From the NCBI GenBank assembly GCA_903861005.1, contig CAIOSP010000198.1:1-64000 (forward strand): a stretch of DNA of 64,000 nt. The letters run 5' to 3'. Below, piece by piece: positions 16,222 to 25,120 of this stretch. Made by a program: the position numbers and the translations under genes. Under the pieces are notes generated by a model that was not told the origin of the DNA, did no database searches, and saw nothing but the letters and a program-made list of their open reading frames with translations. Positions within the stretch are counted from its first letter, which is position 1; every line of letters starts with the position of its first letter. This stretch comes from an uncultured Pseudomonadota bacterium (GTDB lineage: Bacteria; Myxococcota_A; UBA796; GCA-2862545).

Positions 16222-17153
16222 GCGACGCCGCGCCCGCGCGCAGGGATCTGGGCGGCCTCTGGCTGCTCGTGTGCTTCGGGTTCGGGTGGATCGGCGTGCT
16301 CGCGCTGGTGGTGGCGGTGGTTGTCGTCGCCGTCGCCGTGTCCTGGGCGTCGCAGTTTGGCGCGGATCCCGAGGCGATCGGCAAGGTGATCACGCAGCTC
16401 AATGCGGGCGACCTGTCGGGCCTGCCGGCGTGGGTGATGTCGCTCACGCTCGCGGTGCAGTTCCCGGGCATGTTCGCGCTGGTGTTCGTGGTGCACGCGC
16501 TCGTCGGCTGGTTTTGGTATGGACCGCGGCCCGGCCTGGTCGCGCGCCCCGACGGCTGGACCGGCGTGTTCGCGCTGCGCGCCACCACCTGGGAGGCCTT
16601 CGCGGCGGCGGTCGTGATCGGCCTGACGGTGGGCATGCTGCCGGGCTGGATCGCGGAGCAGATCCGATCGTTCAGCCCCGACACGCAAGGCGCGGTCGAA
16701 CTCATCAACGACACGCTCACCAAGGGGCCGCTGCTCTCGCGCCTGGTGGCGATCGTCGCGGTGGTGCTCATCGGGCCGATCGTCGAGGAGCTGGTGTTCC
16801 GCGGCTTCATGTGGGACGCGCTGCGTCGCATGGGATCGCCGCGGCTGGCCCTGGTCGGCAGCTCGTTCCTGTTCGCGCTCTACCACATGGACCCGGCACA
16901 GTCCTCGGCGCTGCTGATCACCGCGTTCACGCTGGGCTGGGTGCGCTGGATGAGCGGGTCGATCTGGCCCGGCGTGGTCATCCACATGCTCAACAACGGC
17001 CTGGGCGTGGTCGCGGCGTACATCGCGCTCGACGGCTCGGCGCCGGTGTCGTTCGCCGCGGCGGGGGTGTCGCTGATCGCGTGCGCGGCGCTCGGACTGC
17101 GCCGCCTCCAGCGCGACGGCACGCTCGTGTCGGACCTGCCGCCGGTGGCCTGA
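16218..17153 (+). CDS. CPBP-family intramembrane protease
   Basis: A 311-residue multi-pass membrane protein of the CPBP/Abi (PF02517-type) family. The three conserved catalytic motifs are present: EELVFRG (the EExxxR element, near residue 193), a FALYH helix with its histidine, and HMLNNG (HxxxN). These coordinate metal for cleavage of substrates in the membrane; relatives process CAAX proteins or act in bacteriocin self-immunity. About eight hydrophobic helices are visible. The GTG at 16218 overlaps the miaB TGA, and its TGA shares a base with the ATG of the next gene. It is therefore translated in series with miaB and an ABC transporter. A link between protease and transporter (leader processing or immunity) is possible but not demonstrated. 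Confidence 0.88.
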   Translation: MSDAAPARRDLGGLWLLVCFGFGWIGVLALVVAVVVVAVAVSWASQFGADPEAIGKVITQLNAGDLSGLPAWVMSLTLAVQFPGMFALVFVVHALVGWFWYGPRPGLVARPDGWTGVFALRATTWEAFAAAVVIGLTVGMLPGWIAEQIRSFSPDTQGAVELINDTLTKGPLLSRLVAIVAVVLIGPIVEELVFRGFMWDALRRMGSPRLALVGSSFLFALYHMDPAQSSALLITAFTLGWVRWMSGSIWPGVVIHMLNNGLGVVAAYIALDGSAPVSFAAAGVSLIACAALGLRRLQRDGTLVSDLPPVA

Positions 17154-18511
17154 TGGGGCAGCCCTACACGCGGCTCTACGCCACGCTTCGGTCGCGCTCC
17201 GCGGGCACCACCCGGAGCACGCTCGCGCTGACGCTCGGGGTCGCGGCGGCGCTGGTGCCGCTGGTCCGCCCGGTGTTCATGGGCTTCCTCGATGAGCCGG
17301 AGATCCCGACGGTGGACGGGCTACGGGAGGTGTGGATCCGCGCGTCCGCGGTGGCGCTGGTGTCGATGGGGCTGGCGGTGCACGGCACGGTGCTTCGCGG
17401 CGGCGCGCGCGCGGTGCTGCAGCTCCACCCGGTCGATCCGGTCGCGGTCGTGCAGGAAGAGGTCGGCGCCGCGCTGCGCAGCCAGCTCCCCATCCTGCTT
17501 GGCCTGTGCATCCTCCTGACGCCGATCGGGCTTTCGGTCGGCTGGTCCGCGTGGGCGGTGGGCGTCGCGCTGGTGCTCGGCGCCGCGCTGGCCTCGCTCA
17601 CCACGTCGACGGTGGCCTTCTTGGGCGCGGTCGAGGCGGCGGAGAGCCCCCGGTGGGCGCCGGTCCTCGACCAGCTCCGCGGCAACAACCCGCGCCCGCA
17701 GGCCGCGCTGATGTACGCGCTCGTGCCGGTGGCGATCGTCGCCGGTTGGACGTCCATGCAGGCGGCGCAGGCGGCGGCGGAGCTGTGGCGTGGCCCTGGC
17801 GGCCCAGTGTTCGCGCCCGGCGCGCTCGCGGCCGCGCTGCCGTGGGTCGTGGCGGCGGCTGCTTGGCCGATGGTGCCGCGCGTCGCGTCGCGCAACTGGT
17901 TCCGCGCCAGCCTGGTGCTGGCCGACATCCGCGCCCGGTACGAGTCGGTCATCGATCCGCTCGAGGCGCGCCGCGTCGCGTGGGACTGGACGCTCGGCCG
18001 CTTGCCTGCGCCGGTCGCCCGCGAGGCGCTGGGCGTGCTGCGCTACGGCTGGCGCGTGCGCCGCAGCGTGCTCTCCGTCGGCTGGCTGCTCGCGTTCGCG
18101 GCGCTCGCCATGGCCTGGCGTGAGGACCTGACGGCGCCGCTGCGCGCGGGCCTGATCGCGGGTGCCGCGGGGTGGGTGATGGGTCTGGTCGCCTTGCAGT
18201 CCACGCAGTCGGAGCCGGCGTTCCTGGTGGTGTGGCTGGACCGCGCAGACACCTCGCGCGCGTTGGGCGCCGCGTGGGCGGTGCTGTGCTGGTCGTCGAG
18301 CGCCGTTCTGGTCGGCGCGGCCGCCAGCTTGCTCCGTCACGGCGTCGCGTCCGCCGCCTCGACCGCGGCGCTCGGGTTCGCGGGCGTCGCGCTCGCTGCG
18401 GCGGTCACGGCCGTCGTCGTCTCTCGTCGGGGTGGCATCGCCCCGTTTGTCGCCGCGGGCCTGCTGGTTACCGCGGCCACCGCCGCTTGGTTCTTGGGGA
18501 GGGTCGCATGA
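17153..18511 (+). CDS. Multi-pass membrane protein, probable ABC transporter permease
   Basis: A 452-residue, very hydrophobic protein with about ten membrane segments in two groups, divided by an amphipathic section around residues 255-310. I see no signature of a named permease family. The case for a permease is positional. Its TGA overlaps the ATG of the ABC ATPase by four bases, and its ATG overlaps the stop of the CPBP gene by one. This matches ABC-2-type exporters in which a large integral membrane subunit precedes a stand-alone ATPase. Substrate unknown. Arg-rich loops (VRGGARAVLQLHPVDP-like, residue ~85) lie on the cytoplasmic side. The alternative of an unrelated structural membrane protein cannot be excluded. 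Confidence 0.7.
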   Translation: MGQPYTRLYATLRSRSAGTTRSTLALTLGVAAALVPLVRPVFMGFLDEPEIPTVDGLREVWIRASAVALVSMGLAVHGTVLRGGARAVLQLHPVDPVAVVQEEVGAALRSQLPILLGLCILLTPIGLSVGWSAWAVGVALVLGAALASLTTSTVAFLGAVEAAESPRWAPVLDQLRGNNPRPQAALMYALVPVAIVAGWTSMQAAQAAAELWRGPGGPVFAPGALAAALPWVVAAAAWPMVPRVASRNWFRASLVLADIRARYESVIDPLEARRVAWDWTLGRLPAPVAREALGVLRYGWRVRRSVLSVGWLLAFAALAMAWREDLTAPLRAGLIAGAAGWVMGLVALQSTQSEPAFLVVWLDRADTSRALGAAWAVLCWSSSAVLVGAAASLLRHGVASAASTAALGFAGVALAAAVTAVVVSRRGGIAPFVAAGLLVTAATAAWFLGRVA

Positions 18512-19218
18512 GCGCGCCAGCCATCGTGTTCGAGGGTGTGCGCAAGGACTATGGGCGCGTGCGCGCGGTCGACCGGGTGGATCTGACGCTGCCGCGCGGC
18601 GCCTTCGTCGGCTTGATCGGCCACAACGGCGCAGGCAAGTCCACCTGCCTGGCCATGCTCACCGGCCTGCTGCGCCCGTCCGAGGGCCGGATCCTGGTGT
18701 GCGGCGTGGACGTGCACATCGACCCGCGCGGCGCGCTCCGCCACCTGGGCGCCGTGCCCGAGAACCCCGCGCTCTTCGACCACCTCTCCGCGCGCGAGTT
18801 CCTCCAGTTCGTCGCCGATGTGCGCGGCGCGTCCGGACTCGACGCCGCGCTGGAGATCACCGGCCTGGGCGAGGACGCCGACCGCCTGATCCGCGAGTAC
18901 AGCCAAGGCATGCGCCGCAAGACCGCGCTCGCCGCCGCCTTGCTCGGCGAGCCCGAGGTCCTGGTGCTCGACGAGGCGATCAACGGCCTCGACCCGCCCT
19001 CCGCCGCCGTCGTGAAGGCCGAGCTGCGACGCCGAGTGGACGCCGGCGCCACCGTGCTGCTCTCCACCCACGTCGTGGAGACGGTGGAGGCGGTGGCCGA
19101 CCGCGTCGTCATGCTCGCGCACGGGCGCGTCGTCGCGGACGTCGACGTCGCCTCGCTACCGCCGGGCGGCATGGAGTCGATGTTCCTGGAGCGGATGCAG
19201 GCCGAGCGGGACGGCTAG
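18508..19218 (+). CDS. ABC transporter ATP-binding protein
   Basis: A 236-residue nucleotide-binding subunit. Walker A is GHNGAGKST (residues ~38-46), which is the ABC-2/drug-export type. The Q-loop lies before PENPALFDHLSARE. The signature reads YSQGMRRK, a usual variant of LSGGQ in this subfamily. Walker B is VLVLDEAINGLDP with its catalytic Glu, and the H-loop is LLSTHV. It should power the membrane protein encoded just upstream, with which it overlaps by ATGA. Homologues are CcmA/DrrA-like exporter ATPases. Its TAG stop lies in a CTAG that is also the stop of the convergent gene. Confidence 0.92.
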   Translation: MSAPAIVFEGVRKDYGRVRAVDRVDLTLPRGAFVGLIGHNGAGKSTCLAMLTGLLRPSEGRILVCGVDVHIDPRGALRHLGAVPENPALFDHLSAREFLQFVADVRGASGLDAALEITGLGEDADRLIREYSQGMRRKTALAAALLGEPEVLVLDEAINGLDPPSAAVVKAELRRRVDAGATVLLSTHVVETVEAVADRVVMLAHGRVVADVDVASLPPGGMESMFLERMQAERDG

Positions 19219-20201
19219 GGCGGGGTCTGCGCGCGGGCGTCCCCACCGGCCGTGGCGAGCGCCAGGCAGCGCTCCGGCAGGCCGAACGGGTCGATGTGCG
19301 CAGGCGCCGTGTGGTCAGCCCACGGCGCCGGCTCGGTCGCGATCGTCGCGTGGGCCTGCTCGACCGCCGGGCCCCAGGACTCCACACCCGCGCAGAGCGT
19401 GTCGAGACGCTCGGGGACGGTCTGGTCGAGCCACCGCTGAACGCCCCGCGTGTAGACGGTCGGGTCGAGCAGCTCGTCCCAGCGCCAGTCCGCCCACTGG
19501 TGCCAGTCGAAGTCGCGCACGCGCTCCACCTGTCCGTCCTTCCAGGTGAACAGGCCGATGTCCGGGTCGAGCAGCGACCCGTAGAAGGCCTGACCTCGCC
19601 AATTGGCGTGCAGATCGCCAAAGCTGAACGCGTCCGAGGACTGCAGGCCCAGGTAGGTGCGCTCGGTGCGCGTGCCGAAGCGGACGGCGGCCTCGTCGGA
19701 CGCGTGGCGCGCCCGGTTCCAGTAGCGAAAGCCGGTCGAGAGGAAGTGGTCGACCTTGTCGGTGCCCATGCGGACGCCGCCCAGGTTCACCGTGGAGCAG
19801 GTGCCCGCCGCCGCGAGGATGGGCGCCGTCGTGAACGGGATGCCCGCATAAACGTCGGTGCGCTTGAGGAAGGCCTGACGGGGGATGGCCGCCGACTCAA
19901 GCCAGGCGGAGAAGGTGCCGTAGCCCATCGCCCGCAGTGGCCCGCGGCCGCTCACCGGGGTGCGTGCTGCGGTCTGGTGCCGAACCGCCCGCGCCACGGC
20001 GACGGCGACCCGCTCGGGGCGCGCGTGCCCACCCAGGCGCCGGTTGGACTGTGCCGTGGCCCTGTCGAGCAGGGCGTCCATCCGCGCGTTCCCGGCGGCG
20101 GTCGCGTCGCCGAGCGGTGCGCCACGATCGGTCAATTGATCAGTTTCCCACGCCCAAGCCGTTTCACCCTGCAACACGAGCAGCGCGACGGTGACTATCA
20201 T
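19215..20201 (-). CDS. Secreted/periplasmic protein of unknown function
   Basis: A 328-residue protein I do not recognise. It begins with a short hydrophobic signal-like run (VTVALLVLQGETAWA, cleavage near residue 18) and has no lipobox, so export to the periplasm is likely. The middle contains GTDKVDHFLSTGFRYW, resembling the DKxxHF motif of small bacterial membrane-associated proteins of unknown role. Trp/Asp-rich stretches follow (DFDWHQWADWRWDELLDP). Three cysteines are present, two of them near the C-terminus. It converges with the ABC ATPase, sharing a CTAG stop. It diverges from the EEP-fold gene with only 31 bases between the starts, so one or both promoters must lie inside coding sequence. 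The start at 20201 is supported by the signal peptide, not by a ribosome binding site. Confidence 0.6.
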   Translation of the reverse strand: MIVTVALLVLQGETAWAWETDQLTDRGAPLGDATAAGNARMDALLDRATAQSNRRLGGHARPERVAVAVARAVRHQTAARTPVSGRGPLRAMGYGTFSAWLESAAIPRQAFLKRTDVYAGIPFTTAPILAAAGTCSTVNLGGVRMGTDKVDHFLSTGFRYWNRARHASDEAAVRFGTRTERTYLGLQSSDAFSFGDLHANWRGQAFYGSLLDPDIGLFTWKDGQVERVRDFDWHQWADWRWDELLDPTVYTRGVQRWLDQTVPERLDTLCAGVESWGPAVEQAHATIATEPAPWADHTAPAHIDPFGLPERCLALATAGGDARAQTPP

Positions 20202-20232
20202 TCGTGTAGGATGAACCAAGGAGACGCCTTCC

Positions 20233-21117
20233 ATGGCGACGACGCGAACCAACATCGTGGGCCCCATGGCCGCCCTCGTCAAGCGGGCGCTCGTCGCTTC
20301 CTGGTTCGCCGCGGCCCTTCCGGCCTCGGCCGTGGCCGGTGACGCCTCGGACGCCATCGAGATCGTCTCGCTCAATGCGTGGGGTCTGCCGTCCCCCTTG
20401 GCGCCGCACCGACGCGAGCGGCTGCCGCGCATCGCGCGCTGGCTGCAGGACGTGAACCCGGACGTGGTCGCCATCCAGGAGCTGTGGAGCGGCTCCACGC
20501 CGTACCTGCCGATGCAGGTCCAGCGTCGCTCGGTGTCGGGCGATGACGGATTGGCGATCGCCGGCCGCGCGGCGCTGAGCGACCGCGCCACGCTCCACTT
20601 CGACCACGCCCGCGGCTGGGACCTGTTCAAGGCCAAGGGCGCGATGCGGGGCCGCGTCCACACCACCGGCGGTCCCGACCTGTGGGTGGTCGTGACGCAC
20701 ATGCAGGCCGGCTACGGGCGGGCGAACGCCCGTGTCCGCGAGGCGCAGGTCGACCAGCTGCTGACCTGGACCCAAGAGCTAGACGGCCCGATCGTGTTCG
20801 TCGGCGACTTCAACGTGGACACGGCGTTCCCCGAGGACGCGGGCGTGTTCAAGCGCCTGCGGGCGGCGGGCCTAGTCGACCTGGCGGACAGCTTCGGCGC
20901 CACCGAGGCGACCTACCCAGGCGACGGTCACCGCTACGACCACATCCTGGCGCGTGGCGGCTTCGGCTGGAAGATCGTGACCGACGCGGTAGTGGTGGTG
21001 GAGTACGACGACGACCCCCAGACCGCGGCGCCGTCGATGTTCTCGGACCACCGACCGCTGCGCGCGCGCCTGCACCTGGAGCGGGATCGCACGCAGGACT
21101 CGCTGTCGACGCAGTAG
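20233..21117 (+). CDS. Secreted endonuclease/exonuclease/phosphatase-family protein
   Basis: A 294-residue member of the EEP (DNase I/sphingomyelinase) superfamily. A signal peptide covers about residues 1-36. The active-site set is in order: Asn in SLNAWGLPS, the metal-binding Glu in AIQELWSG, DFNVDTAF, and FSDHRPL with the catalytic Asp-His pair at the C-terminal end. NAWGLPSP after the first strand is the form seen in neutral sphingomyelinase-like and inositol-phosphatase-like phosphodiesterases rather than ExoIII, so an extracellular phospholipid or nucleic-acid phosphodiesterase is likely. AAGGAG precedes the ATG at 20233. It converges with the ABC exporter genes with three bases between the stops. 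A sphingomyelinase role is suggestive beside the proposed sphingoid-like pathway but unproven. Confidence 0.8.
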   Translation: MATTRTNIVGPMAALVKRALVASWFAAALPASAVAGDASDAIEIVSLNAWGLPSPLAPHRRERLPRIARWLQDVNPDVVAIQELWSGSTPYLPMQVQRRSVSGDDGLAIAGRAALSDRATLHFDHARGWDLFKAKGAMRGRVHTTGGPDLWVVVTHMQAGYGRANARVREAQVDQLLTWTQELDGPIVFVGDFNVDTAFPEDAGVFKRLRAAGLVDLADSFGATEATYPGDGHRYDHILARGGFGWKIVTDAVVVVEYDDDPQTAAPSMFSDHRPLRARLHLERDRTQDSLSTQ

Positions 21118-21120
21118 CGC

Positions 21121-22881
21121 CTACTCGGTCGCCAGCTCGTGGAACTGCTCTCGGAACAGCGCCGCGTACGACCCGTTCTGCGCCATCAGCGCGTGGTGCG
21201 AGCCCGTCTCCAGCACGCGCCCCTGGTCGAGCAGCACGATGCGCGTCGCGCCCACGATCGTCGATAGGCGGTGCGCGATCACCAGCGTGGTCTTGGTCGA
21301 CAGGATCGCCGACGTCGCCTCCTGGATGCGTGCCTCGGTCAGCGAGTCCACCGACGCCGTCGCCTCGTCGAGCACGACCACGGCGGGGTCATGGGCCATG
21401 GTCCGCGCGAACGACAAGAGCTGCGCTTCGCCACCCGAGAGGTTCTTGCCGCCCTCGTCCACGCGTCCGTCCAGGCCGCCTAGCCGCGCGACCACGTCCT
21501 CGGCGCGCACCATCCGCACCGCGGCCATCAGCGTGTCGTCGCCGATCTCGTGGCCCAGCGTGAGGTTGGAGCGCACGGTCCCGGGAAACAGCTGCACGTC
21601 CTGCTGGACCGAGCCCACCATGCGGCGCACCGCGCCCGTCGCCAGTGTCTCGATCGGCGCGCCGTCCAGGAGGATGGTGCCGTCGTGCCCGTCGTACATG
21701 CGCGTCAGCAGCTTGCCGATCGTCGTCTTGCCGCTGCCGGTGCGACCACACAGCGCGACCACCTCGCCAGGCCGGATCTCCAGGCTGACGTCGTGCAGGA
21801 TGGTCGGCCCGTCGCCGTAGGCGAAGCTGACGTGCTCGAGCTTCACGTGGCCCTTGGGGTGGGCGAGGGTGACATCGCCGCCGACCACCGCGTCCTGCAC
21901 CTCAAGCAGCCCGAGGATCTTCTCCAGCGAAGCGACCGCGCGCTGGATCACCGCCACCTTGGACGAGAACTCCTGCACGGGGCGGAACAGCTTGCCGACG
22001 TAGTCCATGAAGGCCGCGAGCATACCCGCGGTCAGCACGCCGCTCAGGATCCCGCCGCTGCCGTACCAGAGCATCAGCGCCAGCGTCACCGACGTCACGC
22101 CGTCGACGGTGGCGTAGAGCAGCGCGTCGTAGACGTTGGTGCGGATGTTCGCTTCGGCGTGGGCCTTGTTGCGCGCCTCGAACTGGCCGAGCGTACGCGC
22201 CTCGTCCGCGTACAGCTGAACGATCTCCACGCCCGCGAGCCGCTCGGACATGTAGGAGTTCATCTCGGCGAGCGCGTTGCGGACCGCGTCGAACAGGCCG
22301 CGCAGGCGGCGCCGCACAAACTCCAGGAACAGGCCTAGCGGCGGCGCGACCAGCAACAAGGTCAGCGTGAGCTTGGCGTCGAACCAGAACATCGCGCTGA
22401 GCACGCCCACGACCTGCAACGCGTCGAGCACGATCGTGATCGCGCCCGCCGTCAGCGTCTCGCCCAGCGTCTCCACGTCGTTGGTGGCGCGGGTCAGCAG
22501 GCGGCCGGTCGGCTGGTGGTCGAACCACGCCTGGCTGCGCGTGATGGTGTGCTGGAAGATCGCGTGGCGCAGTCGGGTGATGGTGCGCATGGCCGCGAGC
22601 GACAGCAGCAGCGTGTGGCCGACCTGGAACAGAAAGCCGCCGAGCACGACCAGAAGGAAGGTGGTGGCCTCCACGCCGAGCGCCTTGAGATCCTTGGGCA
22701 CGATGGCGTGGTCGATCGCGCGCTGCAGGATCCACGGCTGGATCATCGTCGACGCGGCGGTGGCCGGCGCGAGCAACAGCGCCAGACCGTAGAGCCACAG
22801 GTCCTGGCGCAGGTAGGGCCACAGGCCCGCCCAGGTGGCGCGCAGCGAGCGGGTGTCGGCGTCGACGGGCGTGGGGCTCAC
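21121..22881 (-). CDS. ABC exporter half-transporter, catalytically complete subunit
   Basis: A 586-residue fusion of a six-helix type 1 exporter domain (residues ~30-330) with a C-terminal ATPase (~360-586). The ATPase has Walker A GRTGSGKTT, the signature LSGGEAQ, and Walker B VVVLDEATASVDS with the catalytic glutamate; IAHRLST is the H-loop. It starts at GTG 22881, overlapping the stop of its partner by GTGA, so the two half-transporters are made in a coupled way and probably form a heterodimer. Homologues include MdlB/YheH/TmrB-like multidrug or lipid exporters. Substrate unknown. The frame continues upstream of the GTG, but that stretch is antisense-like in composition within the partner gene. 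Confidence 0.9.
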   Translation of the reverse strand: MSPTPVDADTRSLRATWAGLWPYLRQDLWLYGLALLLAPATAASTMIQPWILQRAIDHAIVPKDLKALGVEATTFLLVVLGGFLFQVGHTLLLSLAAMRTITRLRHAIFQHTITRSQAWFDHQPTGRLLTRATNDVETLGETLTAGAITIVLDALQVVGVLSAMFWFDAKLTLTLLLVAPPLGLFLEFVRRRLRGLFDAVRNALAEMNSYMSERLAGVEIVQLYADEARTLGQFEARNKAHAEANIRTNVYDALLYATVDGVTSVTLALMLWYGSGGILSGVLTAGMLAAFMDYVGKLFRPVQEFSSKVAVIQRAVASLEKILGLLEVQDAVVGGDVTLAHPKGHVKLEHVSFAYGDGPTILHDVSLEIRPGEVVALCGRTGSGKTTIGKLLTRMYDGHDGTILLDGAPIETLATGAVRRMVGSVQQDVQLFPGTVRSNLTLGHEIGDDTLMAAVRMVRAEDVVARLGGLDGRVDEGGKNLSGGEAQLLSFARTMAHDPAVVVLDEATASVDSLTEARIQEATSAILSTKTTLVIAHRLSTIVGATRIVLLDQGRVLETGSHHALMAQNGSYAALFREQFHELATE

Positions 22882-24602
22882 GACGCCTCCCCGGCCTGCT
22901 GCTGGTCCCAGGTGTCGCGGAAGCGGCCAGGGCGACCCAGCAGCTCTGCGGGCGTGCCCGCGTCGATCACCCGGCCCTCGTCGAGCACGATGACCTGATC
23001 GGTGTGCAGCAGCGCGCTCACCCGGTGCGCGATGAGCACCGTGGTGACGCCGCGCTCGCCCAGGGCGCGCAGGTTCTCGATCAGCTCCACCTCGGTCGCG
23101 TGGTCCACCGCCGACAGCACGTCGTCGAGGATCAGCACCGAGTGGTCGCGGATCAGGCCGCGCGCCAACGCCGTGCGCTGACGCTGGCCGCCGGACAGCC
23201 GGACACCGTGCTCGCCCACGATCGTGTCCTTGCCCTGCGGGAGCGCCGCCAGATCCGGGCCCAGCGCGGCCAGGCGCGTCGCCTGCTCCAGCGCGCCCTG
23301 GTCCTCGCGGCCGAGCAGGATGTTGTCCGCGATCGACTCTCCGAACAGGAACGGGCGCTGCGGCACCAGCGTCACGGCCCGGCGCCACGCGTCCAGATCC
23401 AGGTCGAGCACGTCCACGCCGTCGATGAACAGCGTGCCGCGCGGCGGGTTCCAGGCGCGGGTCAGCAGCGACGCGAGCGTGGACTTGCCCGACCCCGTGG
23501 CGCCCAAGATGCCGAGCGACTTGCCTGCGGGCACCGTCACCGACACGTCCTTCAGCGCCGCCGCGTCACGACCGGGCCAGGTGAAGGTCAGGTTCCGCAG
23601 CTCGATCTGTGGCGCGCTGGAGGGCGACGGCTGACCGTGCGCGCCCTCGGGGCGGTCGGGCGGCAGCGACAAGATCGCCTCAACGCGCTCGATCGACGCC
23701 TGGGCCTGCTTCACGATGGACCACAAGAAGCTCGACGTGCGCAGCGGGCCGGTCACGAACGCGACCAGCGTGGTGAACGCCACCAGCTGACCCACCGTCA
23801 TGGTGCCGTCGATCACGCGCGGGCCCGCGAGCAGCAGCAACACCCACACGTTGAGGTCGGAGGCCAGAGAGAGCAGGGGACCGAGCGCCGCGCGGACCTG
23901 CGTGCGCTCCACGGTGGTGCGCAGGTACTGGTCGTTCTGCTTGTCGAACTCGGCGACGAACGCGTCCTCGGCGACGAAGCCCTGCACGGCGGCGATGCCC
24001 TTGTAGGTGCTCATCACGTGGCCCGACAGCGCGGCGAGCTCTTCCTGGCCGCGCCGCATGAGCTTGTACATGCGCTGGATCAGGACCTGTACGATCAGCA
24101 GCGCGACCGCGACCGGGATCAGCAGCCACCACGCCACCGGTGCCGACAGCCGCAGCATCTGCGCGCCCGCCATCGCGAAGGCGATGCCTGCGTTGGCCAA
24201 CTGCAGGGTACCAAACCCCGCCAACAGGCGCACCGTGCCCACGTCCGAGGACAGGCGGCTGTACAGGTCACCGGTGGAGTATCGCGCGAGGAACGAGGGC
24301 TGGTGGCGGAGGATGGCCCCGAACAGGTCGCGCCGGAGGTTCTGCTCCACGTAGCGGCCGGGCGTGAAGTACAGCACGCGCGACAGGGTCCGCACGGCGA
24401 TCACGGACACGCCCATCACGGCGACGATCCCGGCCTCGTGCGCGACGACCGGCGCGCCCGCAGCGCCCTTGGCGAGCGCGTCGACGCCCGTCGCTAGGTG
24501 CAGAGGGATGGTCACGGACAGGAAGTTCGTCGCCAGCAAGGCGAGGGTGCCACCCGCGTACCAGTGCCAGTACGGCCCCATCGTTCGGCGCGAGAAGCTC
24601 AT
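22878..24602 (-). CDS. ABC exporter half-transporter, degenerate catalytic site
   Basis: A 574-residue membrane-ATPase fusion. Six membrane helices occupy roughly residues 15-310 and the ATPase follows. Walker A is GATGSGKST and the signature LSGGQRQR is intact. Walker B reads VLILDDVLSAVD, with Asp where the catalytic Glu normally sits; the H-loop histidine is present (LIAHRVS). In heterodimeric exporters of the MdlAB/TmrAB/BmrCD type one site is likewise impaired. With the complete partner encoded immediately downstream, an asymmetric heterodimer is the natural reading. ATG at 24602 has GGAG eight bases upstream; a TTG three bases earlier is possible. A small membrane protein gene lies 84 bases upstream on the same strand. 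Confidence 0.9.
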   Translation of the reverse strand: MSFSRRTMGPYWHWYAGGTLALLATNFLSVTIPLHLATGVDALAKGAAGAPVVAHEAGIVAVMGVSVIAVRTLSRVLYFTPGRYVEQNLRRDLFGAILRHQPSFLARYSTGDLYSRLSSDVGTVRLLAGFGTLQLANAGIAFAMAGAQMLRLSAPVAWWLLIPVAVALLIVQVLIQRMYKLMRRGQEELAALSGHVMSTYKGIAAVQGFVAEDAFVAEFDKQNDQYLRTTVERTQVRAALGPLLSLASDLNVWVLLLLAGPRVIDGTMTVGQLVAFTTLVAFVTGPLRTSSFLWSIVKQAQASIERVEAILSLPPDRPEGAHGQPSPSSAPQIELRNLTFTWPGRDAAALKDVSVTVPAGKSLGILGATGSGKSTLASLLTRAWNPPRGTLFIDGVDVLDLDLDAWRRAVTLVPQRPFLFGESIADNILLGREDQGALEQATRLAALGPDLAALPQGKDTIVGEHGVRLSGGQRQRTALARGLIRDHSVLILDDVLSAVDHATEVELIENLRALGERGVTTVLIAHRVSALLHTDQVIVLDEGRVIDAGTPAELLGRPGRFRDTWDQQQAGEAS

Positions 24603-24686
24603 CAATGGAGCTCCAAGGGGCCGTCATGCGACCCCAGGCGAGGGCGGCCGCGCCCGATCCGATGGACCAGGCGAGGGACTAGCGGC

Positions 24687-24968
24687 TCAGTAGCCGTCCG
24701 TGTGGCGCCACGCGTTCGCGTTCGCCAGGATCAGGCAGAGCGCGCCGATGACGACCAAAGGCACCGCGAAGCTGGAGTCCGGCAGCGCGCCGATATTGTC
24801 CAGGCCCGAGAAGCCGACGAGGCGGAGGTTGCTGTTGAGGTCCCCGCCGGTCCAGCCGAAGCTGTAGTACAGGTTGATGATGCCGGTGCCCAAGGACAGG
24901 CCGCCGACGATCAACAGCGCGAAGTGGAAGGGGTGCCAGTCGTTCTGGGAGGTCTGGGGCTCGGACAT
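24687..24968 (-). CDS. Small two-helix membrane protein, unknown
   Basis: A 93-residue protein with two predicted transmembrane helices: FALLIVGGLSLGTGIINLYY (residues ~15-35) and FAVPLVVIGALCLILANA (~66-84). Between them lies a polar loop (SFGWTGGDLNSNLRL). I do not recognise the family. The ATG at 24968 is chosen because it leaves a short polar N-terminus before helix 1. An in-frame ATG 45 bases upstream would add an Arg-rich segment. It ends 84 bases before the first exporter half-transporter on the same strand and could be an accessory or merely first in the transcript. Confidence 0.6.
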   Translation of the reverse strand: MSEPQTSQNDWHPFHFALLIVGGLSLGTGIINLYYSFGWTGGDLNSNLRLVGFSGLDNIGALPDSSFAVPLVVIGALCLILANANAWRHTDGY

Positions 24969-25120
24969 GCGCCGTCTCCGTGAGGCCGGGCACGCTATCG
25001 CACCCAAGCGCACTCGGCCAACCCCACGCGATGTTGCAGGGCGCGATGACGCGATGTTGCAGTCGTCGGCTCGCGCGGACCTGGATTTCGCGGCATGGTC
25101 CTGCCCGTGAGGACTTCAAC

